Source: Sphingomonas sp. (GTDB lineage Bacteria; Pseudomonadota; Alphaproteobacteria; Sphingomonadales; Sphingomonadaceae). Taken from it: 64,000 nucleotides of DNA. The stretch covers positions 372,001-436,000 of the forward strand of contig NZ_JAQZBC010000002.1 of assembly GCF_029239295.1 (NCBI RefSeq), read 5' to 3'. Positions 1-9,600 of this stretch are shown in pieces (position 1 is the first letter of the stretch; every line of letters begins with the position of its first letter). A program made the position numbers and the translations under genes. The notes beneath the pieces were generated by a model. The model saw only the letters and a list, made by a program, of their open reading frames with translations, was not told the DNA's origin and made no database searches.

Positions 1-395
1 CCAGCCGCGCGGATTGGGCGCATCTGGGCCGCGCAATTGTCGACCACGCACGATTGCGGCTGCCGCATGGCGACGAGGCGCGCCGCTACAACGTGCTGCA
101 GAAACTGTCCTATCTGCCCGTCGTCTTCATGCTGTTGCCGTTGATGATCCTGACCGGACTGGCCATGTCGCCGGCGGTCAATGCGCTCTTCCCGTTCCTG
201 ACCGTGATGCTGGGCGGGCGCCAGACCGCGCGCTTCCTGCACTTTCTGGCGGCCGGCGGCCTGGTGCTGTTCGTGGTGGTGCATGTCGCGATGGTCGTCC
301 TGGCCGGGCCGCTGAACGAGCTGCGGTCGATGGTCACCGGATGGTTCGTGATCCGTACGACGCCGGTGCCGGTTGCCGAAGAGACAGCGGCATGA
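1..395 (+). CDS. Cytochrome b/b561-type membrane protein, C-terminal part (truncated by window edge)
   Basis: The reading frame is open from the first bases of the window to a TGA at 393-395, so only the C-terminal part of the protein is present and the start lies upstream. It shows two hydrophobic segments (around YLPVVFMLLPLMILTGLAM and FLHFLAAGGLVLFVVVHVAM). The second has two histidines spaced as expected for axial haem ligands of di-haem cytochrome b subunits. Its stop overlaps the ATG of the next gene, a molybdopterin oxidoreductase, by 4 bp, so the two are translationally coupled. The likely role is the membrane electron carrier for that periplasmic molybdoenzyme. The family assignment rests on the histidine/TM pattern and on this context; the N-terminal half is not visible. 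Confidence 0.75.
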   Translation, partial: SRADWAHLGRAIVDHARLRLPHGDEARRYNVLQKLSYLPVVFMLLPLMILTGLAMSPAVNALFPFLTVMLGGRQTARFLHFLAAGGLVLFVVVHVAMVVLAGPLNELRSMVTGWFVIRTTPVPVAEETAA

Positions 396-1168
396 GCGAT
401 CCCGCGATCAGCCGCCGGGCGTGGCTGCGAGGCGGATGCGCATCGCTGGCCGGGCTGGCGACCACCGGCTGCGACCGGCTGACCCAGTCGCAGGCGGTCA
501 ACCGCTTACTCTCGAGCGCGGAAGGGCTGAACCAGGGGCTGTATGATCTGGCGGGCGATCGCACGCTGGCGCGCGAATATCCTGCCAGCGCCATCTCGCG
601 CGATTTCCGCGCCAATGGCAGCACGCAGCCCGACAGCGAGGAATATCAGGCGCTGGCCGCGAACGGCTTTGCCGATTGGCGGCTGGAGATCGGCGGGCTG
701 GTCGAACGGCCGCTGTCGCTGACGCTGGCTGACCTGCGCGCCGCACCATCGCGCCACCAGATCACGCGCCACGATTGCGTCGAGGGATGGTCGTGCATCG
801 CAGGGTGGCGCGGCGCGCGATTAGGCCCGCTGCTGGACCAGGCGAAGCTGAAGCCAAAGGCGCGCTACCTCGCCTTCTATTGCGCCGACACGCTGGAACT
901 GACGCTGGACGGCACGGGTGATTATTACGAAACGATCTCGCTGCTCGACGCCTATCACCCGCAGACCATCCTTGCCTATGAGATGAACGATGCGCCGCTG
1001 CCGGTGGCGCACGGCGCGCCCGTCCGGCTCCGCGTAGAGCGGCAGCTGGGTTACAAGATGGCGAAGTACGTGATGCGGATCGAGGCGATCGACCGCTTCG
1101 ATCACCTGGGGCTGGGCAAGGGCGGCTATTGGGAAGACCGCGGCTACCAATGGTATGCCGGGATCTGA
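392..1168 (+). CDS. Tat-exported sulfite-oxidase-family molybdopterin oxidoreductase
   Basis: A 258-residue protein whose N-terminus has a twin-arginine motif (SRRAWLRGG, residues 7-15) followed by a hydrophobic stretch ending in TTGC (Cys27), so it is exported folded and may be lipid-anchored. The body matches the oxidoreductase molybdopterin-binding fold of the sulfite oxidase/YedY (MsrP) group. Cys129 in HDCVEGWSC is the expected Mo ligand, and the C-terminal region has the usual PVRLRVERQLGYK motif. The substrate cannot be told from sequence; relatives reduce or oxidise small sulfur or carbonyl compounds in the periplasm. It starts on the ATG overlapping the stop of the upstream cytochrome b, which probably exchanges electrons with it. 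It lacks the C-terminal dimerisation domain of classical sulfite oxidases. Confidence 0.85.
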   Translation: MSDPAISRRAWLRGGCASLAGLATTGCDRLTQSQAVNRLLSSAEGLNQGLYDLAGDRTLAREYPASAISRDFRANGSTQPDSEEYQALAANGFADWRLEIGGLVERPLSLTLADLRAAPSRHQITRHDCVEGWSCIAGWRGARLGPLLDQAKLKPKARYLAFYCADTLELTLDGTGDYYETISLLDAYHPQTILAYEMNDAPLPVAHGAPVRLRVERQLGYKMAKYVMRIEAIDRFDHLGLGKGGYWEDRGYQWYAGI

Positions 1169-1192
1169 TTTAGGTTAGACGATCATCATCCG

Positions 1193-1210
1193 GCACGCAG
1201 CGGAGCGTGC
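1193..1210 (+). terminator. Short hairpin after the molybdoenzyme gene
   Basis: Inverted repeat GCACGC / GCGTGC with a 6-nt loop, 25 nt after the molybdoenzyme stop and before the ribosome-binding site of the next gene. The stem is short and no T-run follows, so termination is only a guess. Confidence 0.25.
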
Positions 1211-1252
1211 GGCGCGCTGGCGCGTTTCCTTCGTGGTTCAGAGGAGTAGCTG

Positions 1253-2680
1253 GTGCAGAAACATTGGGTGATGGCAGCGTCGATGGCGGCGCTGATGGCG
1301 GGGTGCAGCGTTCAGGATCAATCCGCGCAAAATGGCGCCACCGGCACCGAGGCACAGCAGGACGCCAGCTGGACCAGCAAGACAAAGGATCAATTGCGCA
1401 AGGCGATCGATGCGCGCGGTGCCCATGGGCTCGACCAATTGCCCTTCGCGATCGAGGGTGACGATGACGCGGCGCTGACCCAGTCGGCGCTGAAATATGC
1501 CAAGGCGCTCGCCAGTGGCGCGACCGATCCGTCCAAACTGTACGATGTCTACACCGTGCCACGGCCCAAGGCCGATCTGGAGCAGGGGCTGCGCGGCGCG
1601 CTGGCGGCGGGTGATGTCGGCAAGTGGCTCGACAGCCTGGCGCCGCAGGACGCGAACTACCGCCGCCTGTCACAAGCCTATGTGGATCTGCGGCGCCAGG
1701 GCAGCGCGGCAAGCGCGGCGGTTCCGGAAACGGGCAAGCTCATCAAGCCGGGCGCGACCGATCCGCGCATTCCGGCGATCGCCCGCCAGTTGGTGGTGCT
1801 CGACTATCTCGATCAGGGTGCAGCTGGCGGCAACGCCTACTCCCCCGCGATGGTCGCGGCGGTGAAGGCGATGCAGGCCGATTACGGGATGGAGCCCGAT
1901 GGCGTCGTCGGCGACGATGCGTTGTCGATCCTGAACATGTCGGACGCCGATCGCGCGCGTGCGATTGCGGTGAACATGGAGCGGTTGCGCTGGCTGGAGC
2001 GGACGCCGCCGCCGACGCGCATCGACGTCAACGTCGCTGCGGCGCGGCTTAGCTACTGGCGCGACGGCAAGCTGGTCGACAGCCGCAAGGTGGTGGTCGG
2101 CGAGCCGGACACGGAGACGCCGCAGCTCGGCTCCCCGATGTTCCGGCTGGTCGCCAACCCGACCTGGACGGTGCCGCGGTCGATCCAGGAAAAGGAGATC
2201 GCCAAGAAGGGCGCGGGCTATCTGAAGGCCAACAACATGACGTGGAAGGACGGCTGGATCGTGCAGCAGCCGGGTCCGAAGAACTCGCTCGGGCTGGTGA
2301 AGTTCGACATGCAGAACGATCACGCCATCTATCTGCACGACACGCCGGCCAAGCCGATGTTCGGGATGGTCCAGCGGCAGCGCAGCCACGGCTGCGTCCG
2401 GGTGGACGATGCGCTGGGCTTTGCCGAGATGCTGGCGCGCGACGGCGGCGTGCTGGACGAATGGAACAAGGCGCGCGCGACGGGCAAGGAAACCTTCGTC
2501 AAGCTGCCGGCGCAGATCCCGGTGCGGATGCTGTACCAGACGGTGCTGTTCGACGAAGCGGGCGCGCCGGTGATCCGCAACGATCCCTATGGCTGGAACG
2601 ACCGCGTGGCAGAGGCGCTGCGGCTGCAGGGCCATTCCTCGCTGCGGGTCCGCCGCGGCGGGGCGGATGTCGGCCCGTAA
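1253..2680 (+). CDS. L,D-transpeptidase (YkuD family) with peptidoglycan-binding domain, lipoprotein
   Basis: A 475-residue envelope enzyme that should cross-link peptidoglycan through 3-3 (L,D) bonds or attach proteins to it. The N-terminus is a lipoprotein signal with lipobox LMAGC (Cys18). A peptidoglycan-binding-like helical domain lies around residues 170-225 (IPAIARQLV ... VVGDDALSIL). The YkuD catalytic domain follows, with the signature SHGCVRV (Ser378, His379, Cys381 as nucleophile) and an upstream HAIYLHDTP segment. Length and order match the YcbB/LdtD-type enzymes of Gram-negatives. The start is GTG at 1253, preceded by GAGGAG at 1241-1246. It is probably transcribed alone, since a strong hairpin follows at 2728-2765. 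Confidence 0.93.
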   Translation: MQKHWVMAASMAALMAGCSVQDQSAQNGATGTEAQQDASWTSKTKDQLRKAIDARGAHGLDQLPFAIEGDDDAALTQSALKYAKALASGATDPSKLYDVYTVPRPKADLEQGLRGALAAGDVGKWLDSLAPQDANYRRLSQAYVDLRRQGSAASAAVPETGKLIKPGATDPRIPAIARQLVVLDYLDQGAAGGNAYSPAMVAAVKAMQADYGMEPDGVVGDDALSILNMSDADRARAIAVNMERLRWLERTPPPTRIDVNVAAARLSYWRDGKLVDSRKVVVGEPDTETPQLGSPMFRLVANPTWTVPRSIQEKEIAKKGAGYLKANNMTWKDGWIVQQPGPKNSLGLVKFDMQNDHAIYLHDTPAKPMFGMVQRQRSHGCVRVDDALGFAEMLARDGGVLDEWNKARATGKETFVKLPAQIPVRMLYQTVLFDEAGAPVIRNDPYGWNDRVAEALRLQGHSSLRVRRGGADVGP

Positions 2681-2727
2681 CGCCACCGGCCGCTGCGGCT
2701 TGGTGCTGATGCGCCAGCCGGCCTGAT

Positions 2728-2765
2728 CTGTCCGCCCGCCCGCCTCCGCGCCGGCGGGCGGACAG
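2728..2765 (+). terminator. Strong hairpin terminator after the L,D-transpeptidase gene
   Basis: Perfect 13-bp inverted repeat CTGTCCGCCCGCC / GGCGGGCGGACAG with a 12-nt spacer, 47 nt after the stop. No clear T-run follows, as is common for GC-rich alphaproteobacterial terminators. Confidence 0.7.
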
Positions 2766-2796
2766 ACCGGAAAACAGACACGTAAAGCAGCGCGTT

Positions 2797-3030
2797 GTGA
2801 CCAAGATCACATCAGCGCATGGCGAGCTGGCCGCGCGCGCGTCCACCACGCGCCAGACGGTATCGCGAGAGATATCGGTGCTGCGCCGCGATGGCGTTCT
2901 GTCCCTGGGGAAAGCGATCCTGATCCTCGACCCCCACGCCATGCTGCGACGGATCGGCCACGCGCTGAACCTTGAGCATGTCGCTGGCGTGTGGGAAAGC
3001 ATTGGCATTGCAGGGATTGCTGTCGATTGA
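2797..3030 (+). pseudogene. Remnant of a CRP/FNR-family regulator (C-terminal HTH only)
   Basis: The 77-residue frame begins directly in a winged-helix DNA-binding domain of CRP/FNR type: GELAARASTTRQTVSREISV is the helix-turn-helix, followed by the small wing and strand (VLSLGKAILILDPHAML). The roughly 150-residue cyclic-nucleotide-binding domain and dimerisation helix expected upstream are absent. The frame runs back into the terminator hairpin of the previous gene, and no CNB-like segment was found on either strand nearby. The tail after residue 55 has no family resemblance. This is most simply a 5'-deleted gene. A short expressed HTH protein starting at GTG 2797 is possible but has no ribosome-binding site. 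Confidence 0.5.
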
Positions 3031-3395
3031 ACGCTGTGAGCGGCACTGCTCCCGCGTCTCGCCTTCGATGACTGATCGCACGATGATGGCTACAGAACAG
3101 CACCAGTTCTCGCGCCTGACCGGTCATCAGCAACATTTTGCAACATAGCTGGTCAGCAATGGAGTGGCGCAGCGTCAACCCATAGCGATCCCGCATGACC
3201 ACCGAACAAACATGCATGGGCCGGTAATTAGACTCTGCTTGACCACGCAAGGGCCACTGATAGCCTCACTGAACTAGGAACAACGTCAACGGGCGTGCGA
3301 ATGCGCCTGTTTTGCCGTAAAACATAATCGCCATCAAAAGGCGAACGTTCCATCCCACGCAGGGGAAACACATAACCATAGCCGAAGGGGGCCAT
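3031..3395. other. AT-richer intergenic region before a TonB receptor gene; no gene recognised
   Basis: About 365 bp with lower GC than its surroundings and stops in all frames at short range. It must hold the promoter of the receptor gene at 3396; a CATAAT-like box lies at 3323-3328 without a convincing -35 partner. A purine-rich ribosome-binding site (GAAGGGGG, 3384-3391) precedes the ATG. Nothing else was recognised. Confidence 0.5.
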
Positions 3396-6300
3396 ATGCG
3401 TGTGTTTGTGCGTTCTATATTGTCGTCGGGACAAGTTCCCGGCGAGGGCATATCTGCATCATCAGGCATTTATTGCAGCGATCAACAAGCCCCGCTCCCG
3501 ACCGCAATCGTGCGCGACTTTCGCCCCCTGAAGCGAGCGGCGCCTTTCTCTTCACCCGGCCGACAGATACGCCGCCTGATGTTAACCGCGCTGCTGCTGA
3601 CGGGCGCGCACGGCGCCTATGCGCAGGATGCCCAGCCGGTTCCGGCCGCGCCCTCCCCCTCCCCCAATCTGACGCCCGAACTGGTCCCCGATGCGGCCGA
3701 GCAGCTGGGCGAAGCGGCCGCGGCTGAGGGTGATGGCGGCACCATCACCGTCACCGGCTCACGCATCGTGCGCAACGGCTATGACGCGCCGACGCCGGTG
3801 ACGGTGATCGGCCTGGCCGACATTCAGGCCTCCGCCCCGGCCAACGTCGCCGATTTCGTCAACCAGATCCCCTCGGTGGCGGGCAGTGTCACGCCATCGA
3901 ACACGCAGCGCGTGTTGAGCGGCGGCACCGGCGGCATCAACACGATCAACCTTCGCTCTCTGGGCACCACGCGCACATTGGTGCTGCTCGACGGGCATCG
4001 CTCCGTCGGCTCGATTGCGCAGGGCACAGTGGACGTGAACACCATCCCGCAGGGGCTGGTGAAGAGCGTGGAAGTCGTCACTGGCGGCGCATCGTCGGTG
4101 TACGGATCCGACGCGGTGGCGGGTGTCGTCAACTTCATCCTCGACCGCGAATACAAGGGGCTGAAGGGCGACGTCAGCTATGGCGAAACCACTTATGGCG
4201 ACGACCAGAGCTGGCGCGCGACGCTGACCGGCGGGATCGAGTTCGCCGACGGCCGCGGCCGCGCGTTGCTGAGCGGCAACATCGTGCGGCGCGACGGCGT
4301 GCGCGGGGCCGGCCCGCGCGCGTGGCAGAACCGCGGCGTCCACCTGATCCAGAACCCGCGCTATGTCGCCGGTAATGGCCAGCCGGAATATATGGTCGCC
4401 GGCCAATCGGGACTGAACACCACCACCGGCGGCGGCATCATCACCTCCGGCCCGCTGCGCGGCACCTATTTCGGGCAGGGCGGCACGGTGAACCGCTATG
4501 ATTATGGTCCCAACCGGCTGAACAGCCTGCCCTGGACGATCGGCGGCGACTGGCAGATCAGCCAGCATTATTACGGCACCTCGATCCAGCCGGGCGAGGA
4601 TCTGAGCAGCGTGTTCGGCCGGTTCAGTTTCGACGTGCTCGACAACTTCCAGGTGTTCACCGAGCTGTCGTACAACCGCAGCAAGCAGGACAGCTGGGGC
4701 GGCTATCACACCGACAAGGCCAATGTGTCGATTCGCGGCGACAATGCCTTCATCCCTGCCGCCGTCCGGTCGCAGTTGAACGGCGCGGGCTTCACGCTGG
4801 GTACCTGGAACCAGGATATTCCGACCCGCGAAAGCCATTATGACCGCAACGTCCAGCGGTACCTGGCCGGGTTCGAGGGATCGTTCGATCTCCTCGCGCT
4901 CGAATGGAAATGGGACGGTTACTACCAGCGCGGCATCACCAATGCGAAGGAAGCGCTGATCTCCGCCAACCGCGTGAAGCTGGGCTTTGCGCAGGATGCG
5001 GTGCGCGATGCGACCGGCGCGATCGTGTGCCGTGTGACACGCGACGGCAGCGCCGATCCGCTCGCCGCTGGTTGCGTCCCGTTCAACCGCATGGGCATCG
5101 GCGTCAATTCGCAAGCGGCGGTCGATTACATCATGGGCGCCCCCTACGCCGATCGCCGCATCCAGCAGGATGTCGCCTCGCTCAACTTCAGCACCAACGT
5201 CACCAATCCGTGGCTGAAGCCGATCGGCCTCGCGTTCGGCGTGGAAAGCCGCAAGGAACAGATCGATGGCTATGTGCCGTCGGAATATGCCGCCGGCTGG
5301 TATTCGGGCAATTTCACGCCGACGATCGGATCGTACTCGGTGACTGAGGCGTATCTGGAATCGCTCGTCTCGCTGCCGCTCAACATCGAATTCAACGGTG
5401 CCGCGCGCTACACCAGCTATAGCGAATCCGGTGATGTCGTGACGTGGAAGGCGGGGCTGAGCTGGGAGCCGATCAGCGACCTTCGACTGCGCGTCTCGCG
5501 CTCCCGCGATATCCGCGCACCCAATCTGTCGGAGCTGTTCCAGGGCGGGGCGCGCAACACCAATTCGATCGGCGATCCGTGGCAGAACAATCTGTCGATC
5601 CGCTACACCCAGACGGTGACCGGCAACCTCGCGCTGGAACCCGAAAAGGCCGACACCTGGGGCTTTGGCGCGGTGTTCCGCCCGTCGTTCATTCCGGGAC
5701 TTGGCCTGTCCGTCGATTACTACGACATCAAGATCAACGGCGCGATCGGGACCCTGGGGTCGCAGGAGATCGTCGACCGCTGCTTCACCGGCAACATCGA
5801 ATTGTGCCGCCGGCTGCAGGCAGTGATCGGCAACCAGGTCATTCCGTTCGGCAGCAACGGCTTCACCAACACCGCAGGACCGGGGCCCGCGGTTAGCGAA
5901 TATCTGATCGCCAACAGCCCCTATAACTTCCTGTCCAACCGCGCGCGCGGCATCGATTTCGAGCTGAGCTATCAGTTCGATCTCGCCGACGTGTCCGCCA
6001 AGCTGCCCGGCACGGTCAGCTTCCGCGGGATCGCCACGCACTATCTGGAGGCGTCGGAATCGAACGGCGTCAATGCGCCGACCGACACCGTCGGGCAGAC
6101 GGCCGGGGGCGGTCCACCGAACTGGACGTACCGGGCGACGCTTGGCTACGCGCTGGACAATTTCTCGATGCAGGTGATCGGGCGCGGGATCAGCGCGGGC
6201 GTGTACAACAACGACTGGGTCGAATGCGCGATCAACTGCCCGGCCAGCAACACGATCAACCGGACGATCCTGAACAACCGCGTGGACGGCGCCTTCTACG

Positions 6301-6506
6301 TCGACACCTATCTTGCGTATGAGCTGCCGATCGGGGGGGCGAAGAGCCAGCTGTATTTCCGTGTCGCGAACTTGTTCAATCGTGATCCGGCGCCGGTCGG
6401 CAAGGGGCCGTCCGACACGTCCAACGTCGATCTGGGCATCAACCAGACGTTCTTCGACTATCTCGGCCGCACGTTCCGGCTGGGCATCCGGTTCGACCTG
6501 AAATGA
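3396..6506 (+). CDS. TonB-dependent outer-membrane receptor
   Basis: A 1036-residue outer-membrane active transporter that uses TonB energy to import a bulky ligand. The plug domain begins near residue 117 with the TonB-box-like ITVTGSRI, then DFVNQIPSV, the LVLLDGHRS strand and EVVTGGASSVYGSDAVAG, the hallmark of this family; the beta-barrel fills the rest. The ATG at 3396 has a good ribosome-binding site but puts about 60 residues ahead of the hydrophobic core MLTALLLTGAHGAYA. GTG at 3510 would give a normal-length signal. The next gene, 128 bp on, encodes a BNR-propeller protein, and a hairpin lies between them. The C-terminus is IRFDLK, without the usual final Phe. The ligand is unknown; the neighbourhood suggests a peptide or other polymer fragment. 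Confidence 0.93.
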   Translation: MRVFVRSILSSGQVPGEGISASSGIYCSDQQAPLPTAIVRDFRPLKRAAPFSSPGRQIRRLMLTALLLTGAHGAYAQDAQPVPAAPSPSPNLTPELVPDAAEQLGEAAAAEGDGGTITVTGSRIVRNGYDAPTPVTVIGLADIQASAPANVADFVNQIPSVAGSVTPSNTQRVLSGGTGGINTINLRSLGTTRTLVLLDGHRSVGSIAQGTVDVNTIPQGLVKSVEVVTGGASSVYGSDAVAGVVNFILDREYKGLKGDVSYGETTYGDDQSWRATLTGGIEFADGRGRALLSGNIVRRDGVRGAGPRAWQNRGVHLIQNPRYVAGNGQPEYMVAGQSGLNTTTGGGIITSGPLRGTYFGQGGTVNRYDYGPNRLNSLPWTIGGDWQISQHYYGTSIQPGEDLSSVFGRFSFDVLDNFQVFTELSYNRSKQDSWGGYHTDKANVSIRGDNAFIPAAVRSQLNGAGFTLGTWNQDIPTRESHYDRNVQRYLAGFEGSFDLLALEWKWDGYYQRGITNAKEALISANRVKLGFAQDAVRDATGAIVCRVTRDGSADPLAAGCVPFNRMGIGVNSQAAVDYIMGAPYADRRIQQDVASLNFSTNVTNPWLKPIGLAFGVESRKEQIDGYVPSEYAAGWYSGNFTPTIGSYSVTEAYLESLVSLPLNIEFNGAARYTSYSESGDVVTWKAGLSWEPISDLRLRVSRSRDIRAPNLSELFQGGARNTNSIGDPWQNNLSIRYTQTVTGNLALEPEKADTWGFGAVFRPSFIPGLGLSVDYYDIKINGAIGTLGSQEIVDRCFTGNIELCRRLQAVIGNQVIPFGSNGFTNTAGPGPAVSEYLIANSPYNFLSNRARGIDFELSYQFDLADVSAKLPGTVSFRGIATHYLEASESNGVNAPTDTVGQTAGGGPPNWTYRATLGYALDNFSMQVIGRGISAGVYNNDWVECAINCPASNTINRTILNNRVDGAFYVDTYLAYELPIGGAKSQLYFRVANLFNRDPAPVGKGPSDTSNVDLGINQTFFDYLGRTFRLGIRFDLK

Positions 6507-6522
6507 GCCGTTGAACGCCGAT

Positions 6523-6555
6523 CCCCGGCCGGCGACGCAAGGTTGCCGGCCGGGG
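6523..6555 (+). terminator. Hairpin between TonB receptor and BNR-propeller genes
   Basis: Perfect 11-bp inverted repeat CCCCGGCCGGC / GCCGGCCGGGG with an 11-nt loop, 16 nt after the receptor stop. It may end most receptor transcripts or protect the receptor mRNA, leaving the downstream gene at a lower level. Confidence 0.6.
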
Positions 6556-6634
6556 ACGGCAGCGGCGCGGCATCATGTTTGGACAGGATCGCCGCACACC
6601 GTCATGACCGTTTCTGAATATCGGGGGTAACAAC

Positions 6635-9600
6635 ATGAAATATACTTTGGCGCTGCTCGCTGCGGGCACCATGCTGGGCGGCATCGCCGGTGTCGCCAGC
6701 GCGCAAACGAGCGCTCAGGCCAAGGCGGCGCCCGGCGCCGAGACCAGCGCGCAGCCGTATGACGCGAAGCAATGGTCGGGCCTGCGCTATCGGCATGTCG
6801 GGCCGTGGCGCGGTGGCCGTGTCACCACGGTCACGGGCGTGCCCTCGCAGCCGCGCACTTTCTACATGGGCACGGTTGGCGGCGGCGTGTGGAAGACCAC
6901 CGACGCGGGGCACAAATGGGTCAACACGACCGATGGCCAGTTCAAGGTCGGACCGGTCGGTGCGGTGGCAGTGGCGGACAGCAACCCCGACATCATCTAT
7001 GCCGGCACCGGATCGTCGAAGATCCGCAGCAACGTGTCGATCGGCAAGGGCATCTACAAGTCGGTCGACGGGGCGAAGACCTGGAGCTTCATGGGGCTGC
7101 CCGACGTCGGCCAGATCGCGACGATCCGCATCAATCCCACCAACCCCGAAGAAGTGTTCGTCGCGGCCAGCGGCAATCCGTTCAAATACAGCAAGGATCG
7201 CGGTGTCTATCGGACGCGGGACGGCGGCCGGACGTGGAAGAAGGTGTTCTTCCTCAACGAACGATTGGGCGCCGCCGATGTCGAATATCACCCGAGCAAC
7301 CCGGCCGTGCTGTACGCGACGATGTGGCACGGGCTGCGCCAGCCGTGGTCGATCATCTCGGGCGGCAAGGAAGGCGGCATCTACAAGTCGGTCGACGGCG
7401 GTGACAGCTGGACGAAGCTGGGCGGCGGTCTGCCCACCGGGCTGTTCGGTCGCGCCAATGTCGGCGTCAGCGCCGCGGCGCCCGACACGCTCTACGCGCT
7501 GATCGAGGCGAAGCCGGGCCAGGGCCTGTACCGGTCGAACGATGCCGGCGCGACATGGACGCTGGTCAACGGCGACGGGAAGCTCGTCACCCGACCGTTC
7601 TACTACACCACGCTGGGCGTCGACCCGAGCAATGCCGAGCGCGTGTTCGTCGGCAACGAGGGCTGGTTTGAATCGCTCGACGGCGGCAAGACCTTCGCTA
7701 CCCGGCCGACCCCGCACGGCGACAATCATGACGTATGGATTAACCCGGCCGATCCCAAGGTAATGGTGCAGGCCAATGACGGCGGCGCCAACGTGTCGCT
7801 CGATGGCGGCGCGACGTGGAGCGTGCAGAGCAACCAGCCGACCGCCGAGCTCTACCAGGTCGCGGTCGACAACCAGTTTCCCTATCGCCTCTATGGCGCG
7901 CAGCAGGACAATACGACCGTTATCGTCCCCTCGATCGCGCTGGGCGACGGGCAGGATTACCGCGTCGGGCCAGGTTGCGAGACGGGACCGATCATGCCCA
8001 AGCCTGACGATCCCAATATCGTCTGGGGTGCCTGCAAGGGCCAGTTCAGCCGCATGGACATGCGCACAAACTTCAACGAGGAACGCTTCTGGATCGGCAG
8101 TGAATCGCTGTACGGCAACGATCCCGATCGCCTGCGCTACCGGTTCCAGCGGACCGCGCCGATGGAAGTATCGCCGGTGGAGCCGAACACCGTTTATTAC
8201 GGCTCGCAATATGTTCACCGCTCACGCGACGGTGGACTGACGTGGGAGACGATCAGCCCCGACCTGACCTGGCGCCCGGCCGACAAGCAGTTCGCGTCCG
8301 GCAGCCCGATCACGATCGATGCGACCGGCGAGGAAGTCTATTCGACGCTCTACGCGATCCGCGAGAGCAAGGTGCGGCCGGGCGTGATCTGGGCCGGATC
8401 GAACGACGGCCTGATCCATGTCACGCAGGATGGCGGCAAATCGTGGCAGAATGTCACGCCCAAGGGGCTGCCGCAGGGTGGCCGCGTCCAGAATATCGAG
8501 CCGGGCGTTCGCGAGCCGGGTACCGCCTATGCCGCGATCTACCGCTATCTGATGGGGGATTTCGCGCCCTACATTTATGCGACGCGCGATTATGGGAAAA
8601 CGTGGACGCGGCTGACCGACGGGCGCAACGGCATCGGCGCGGACGAGCCGACCCGCGTCGTACGCGAGGATCCGGAACGGCCCGGGCTTCTGTACGCGGG
8701 GACCGAATACGGGCTGTATGTGTCGTTCGATCATGGTGCGCGCTGGCAAAGCTTTCAGCTGAACCTGCCCGCCACGCCGATCACCGATCTGCGGCTGGCG
8801 CATGGCGATCTGGTGCTGTCGACGCAGGGCCGCGGCTTCTACGTGCTCGATAACCTCAGCGTGCTGCGGCAGTTGCCGATCGACGGATCGTTGCGGCAGA
8901 CGCGGCTCTACAAGCCGGCGCGCGCGGTGCGCATCAACGCATCGGGCGACAAGGGATCTGACCCGAACGTTGGCCCGGAGCACATCCTGCCGGGCGCGCA
9001 GATCGACTATTACATCGCGCCGGGGGCCGCCGCCGTGCCAGTCGCGCTGACCATCCACGACGCAAATGGCAAGGTCCTCCGCCGCTTCACCAGCGACACC
9101 GGCGAAGCGGCCACGCCGGGCGGCGGCGGCGGGGATGACGATGGACTGGGCACCTATCGCCCGACCTATCCGACGCGCCTTGCCGCAACCCCGGGGATGC
9201 ACCGCTTCATCTGGGATCTGCGCACCGCCGGCACGCCCGATGGCGCACCCGCGAGCGGCGGTCGACGCGCACCGACCGGGCCAATGGTGCCGCCGGGCAG
9301 TTACACCGTGGAGATGACCGCCGGCGGTGTTACCACGCGCCAGCCGTTGGAGATCGTGGAGGATCCGCGCATCCTCGCCAGCGGAATCACCAACGCCGAT
9401 CTGGTCGCGCAATACGACCATAATCAGCGCGCCCTGAAACTGGTACATGACACGAACCTGGCGGTGTCACGCGTCACCCAGGCGCAGGCCGCGCTGGCGC
9501 AGCAGCCCGACGCACGTCGCGAACGCGCGCTGGGCAGCATCGCGCAGCGGCTGATCACGCCCAGGATCCGCTACAGCCAGCCGGGGCTGCAGACGCATGT

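Noticed and set aside
3759..6041. Long open frame on the minus strand opposite the first TonB receptor gene
   Set aside because: Shadow of the receptor gene; low-complexity composition and no recognisable domain.
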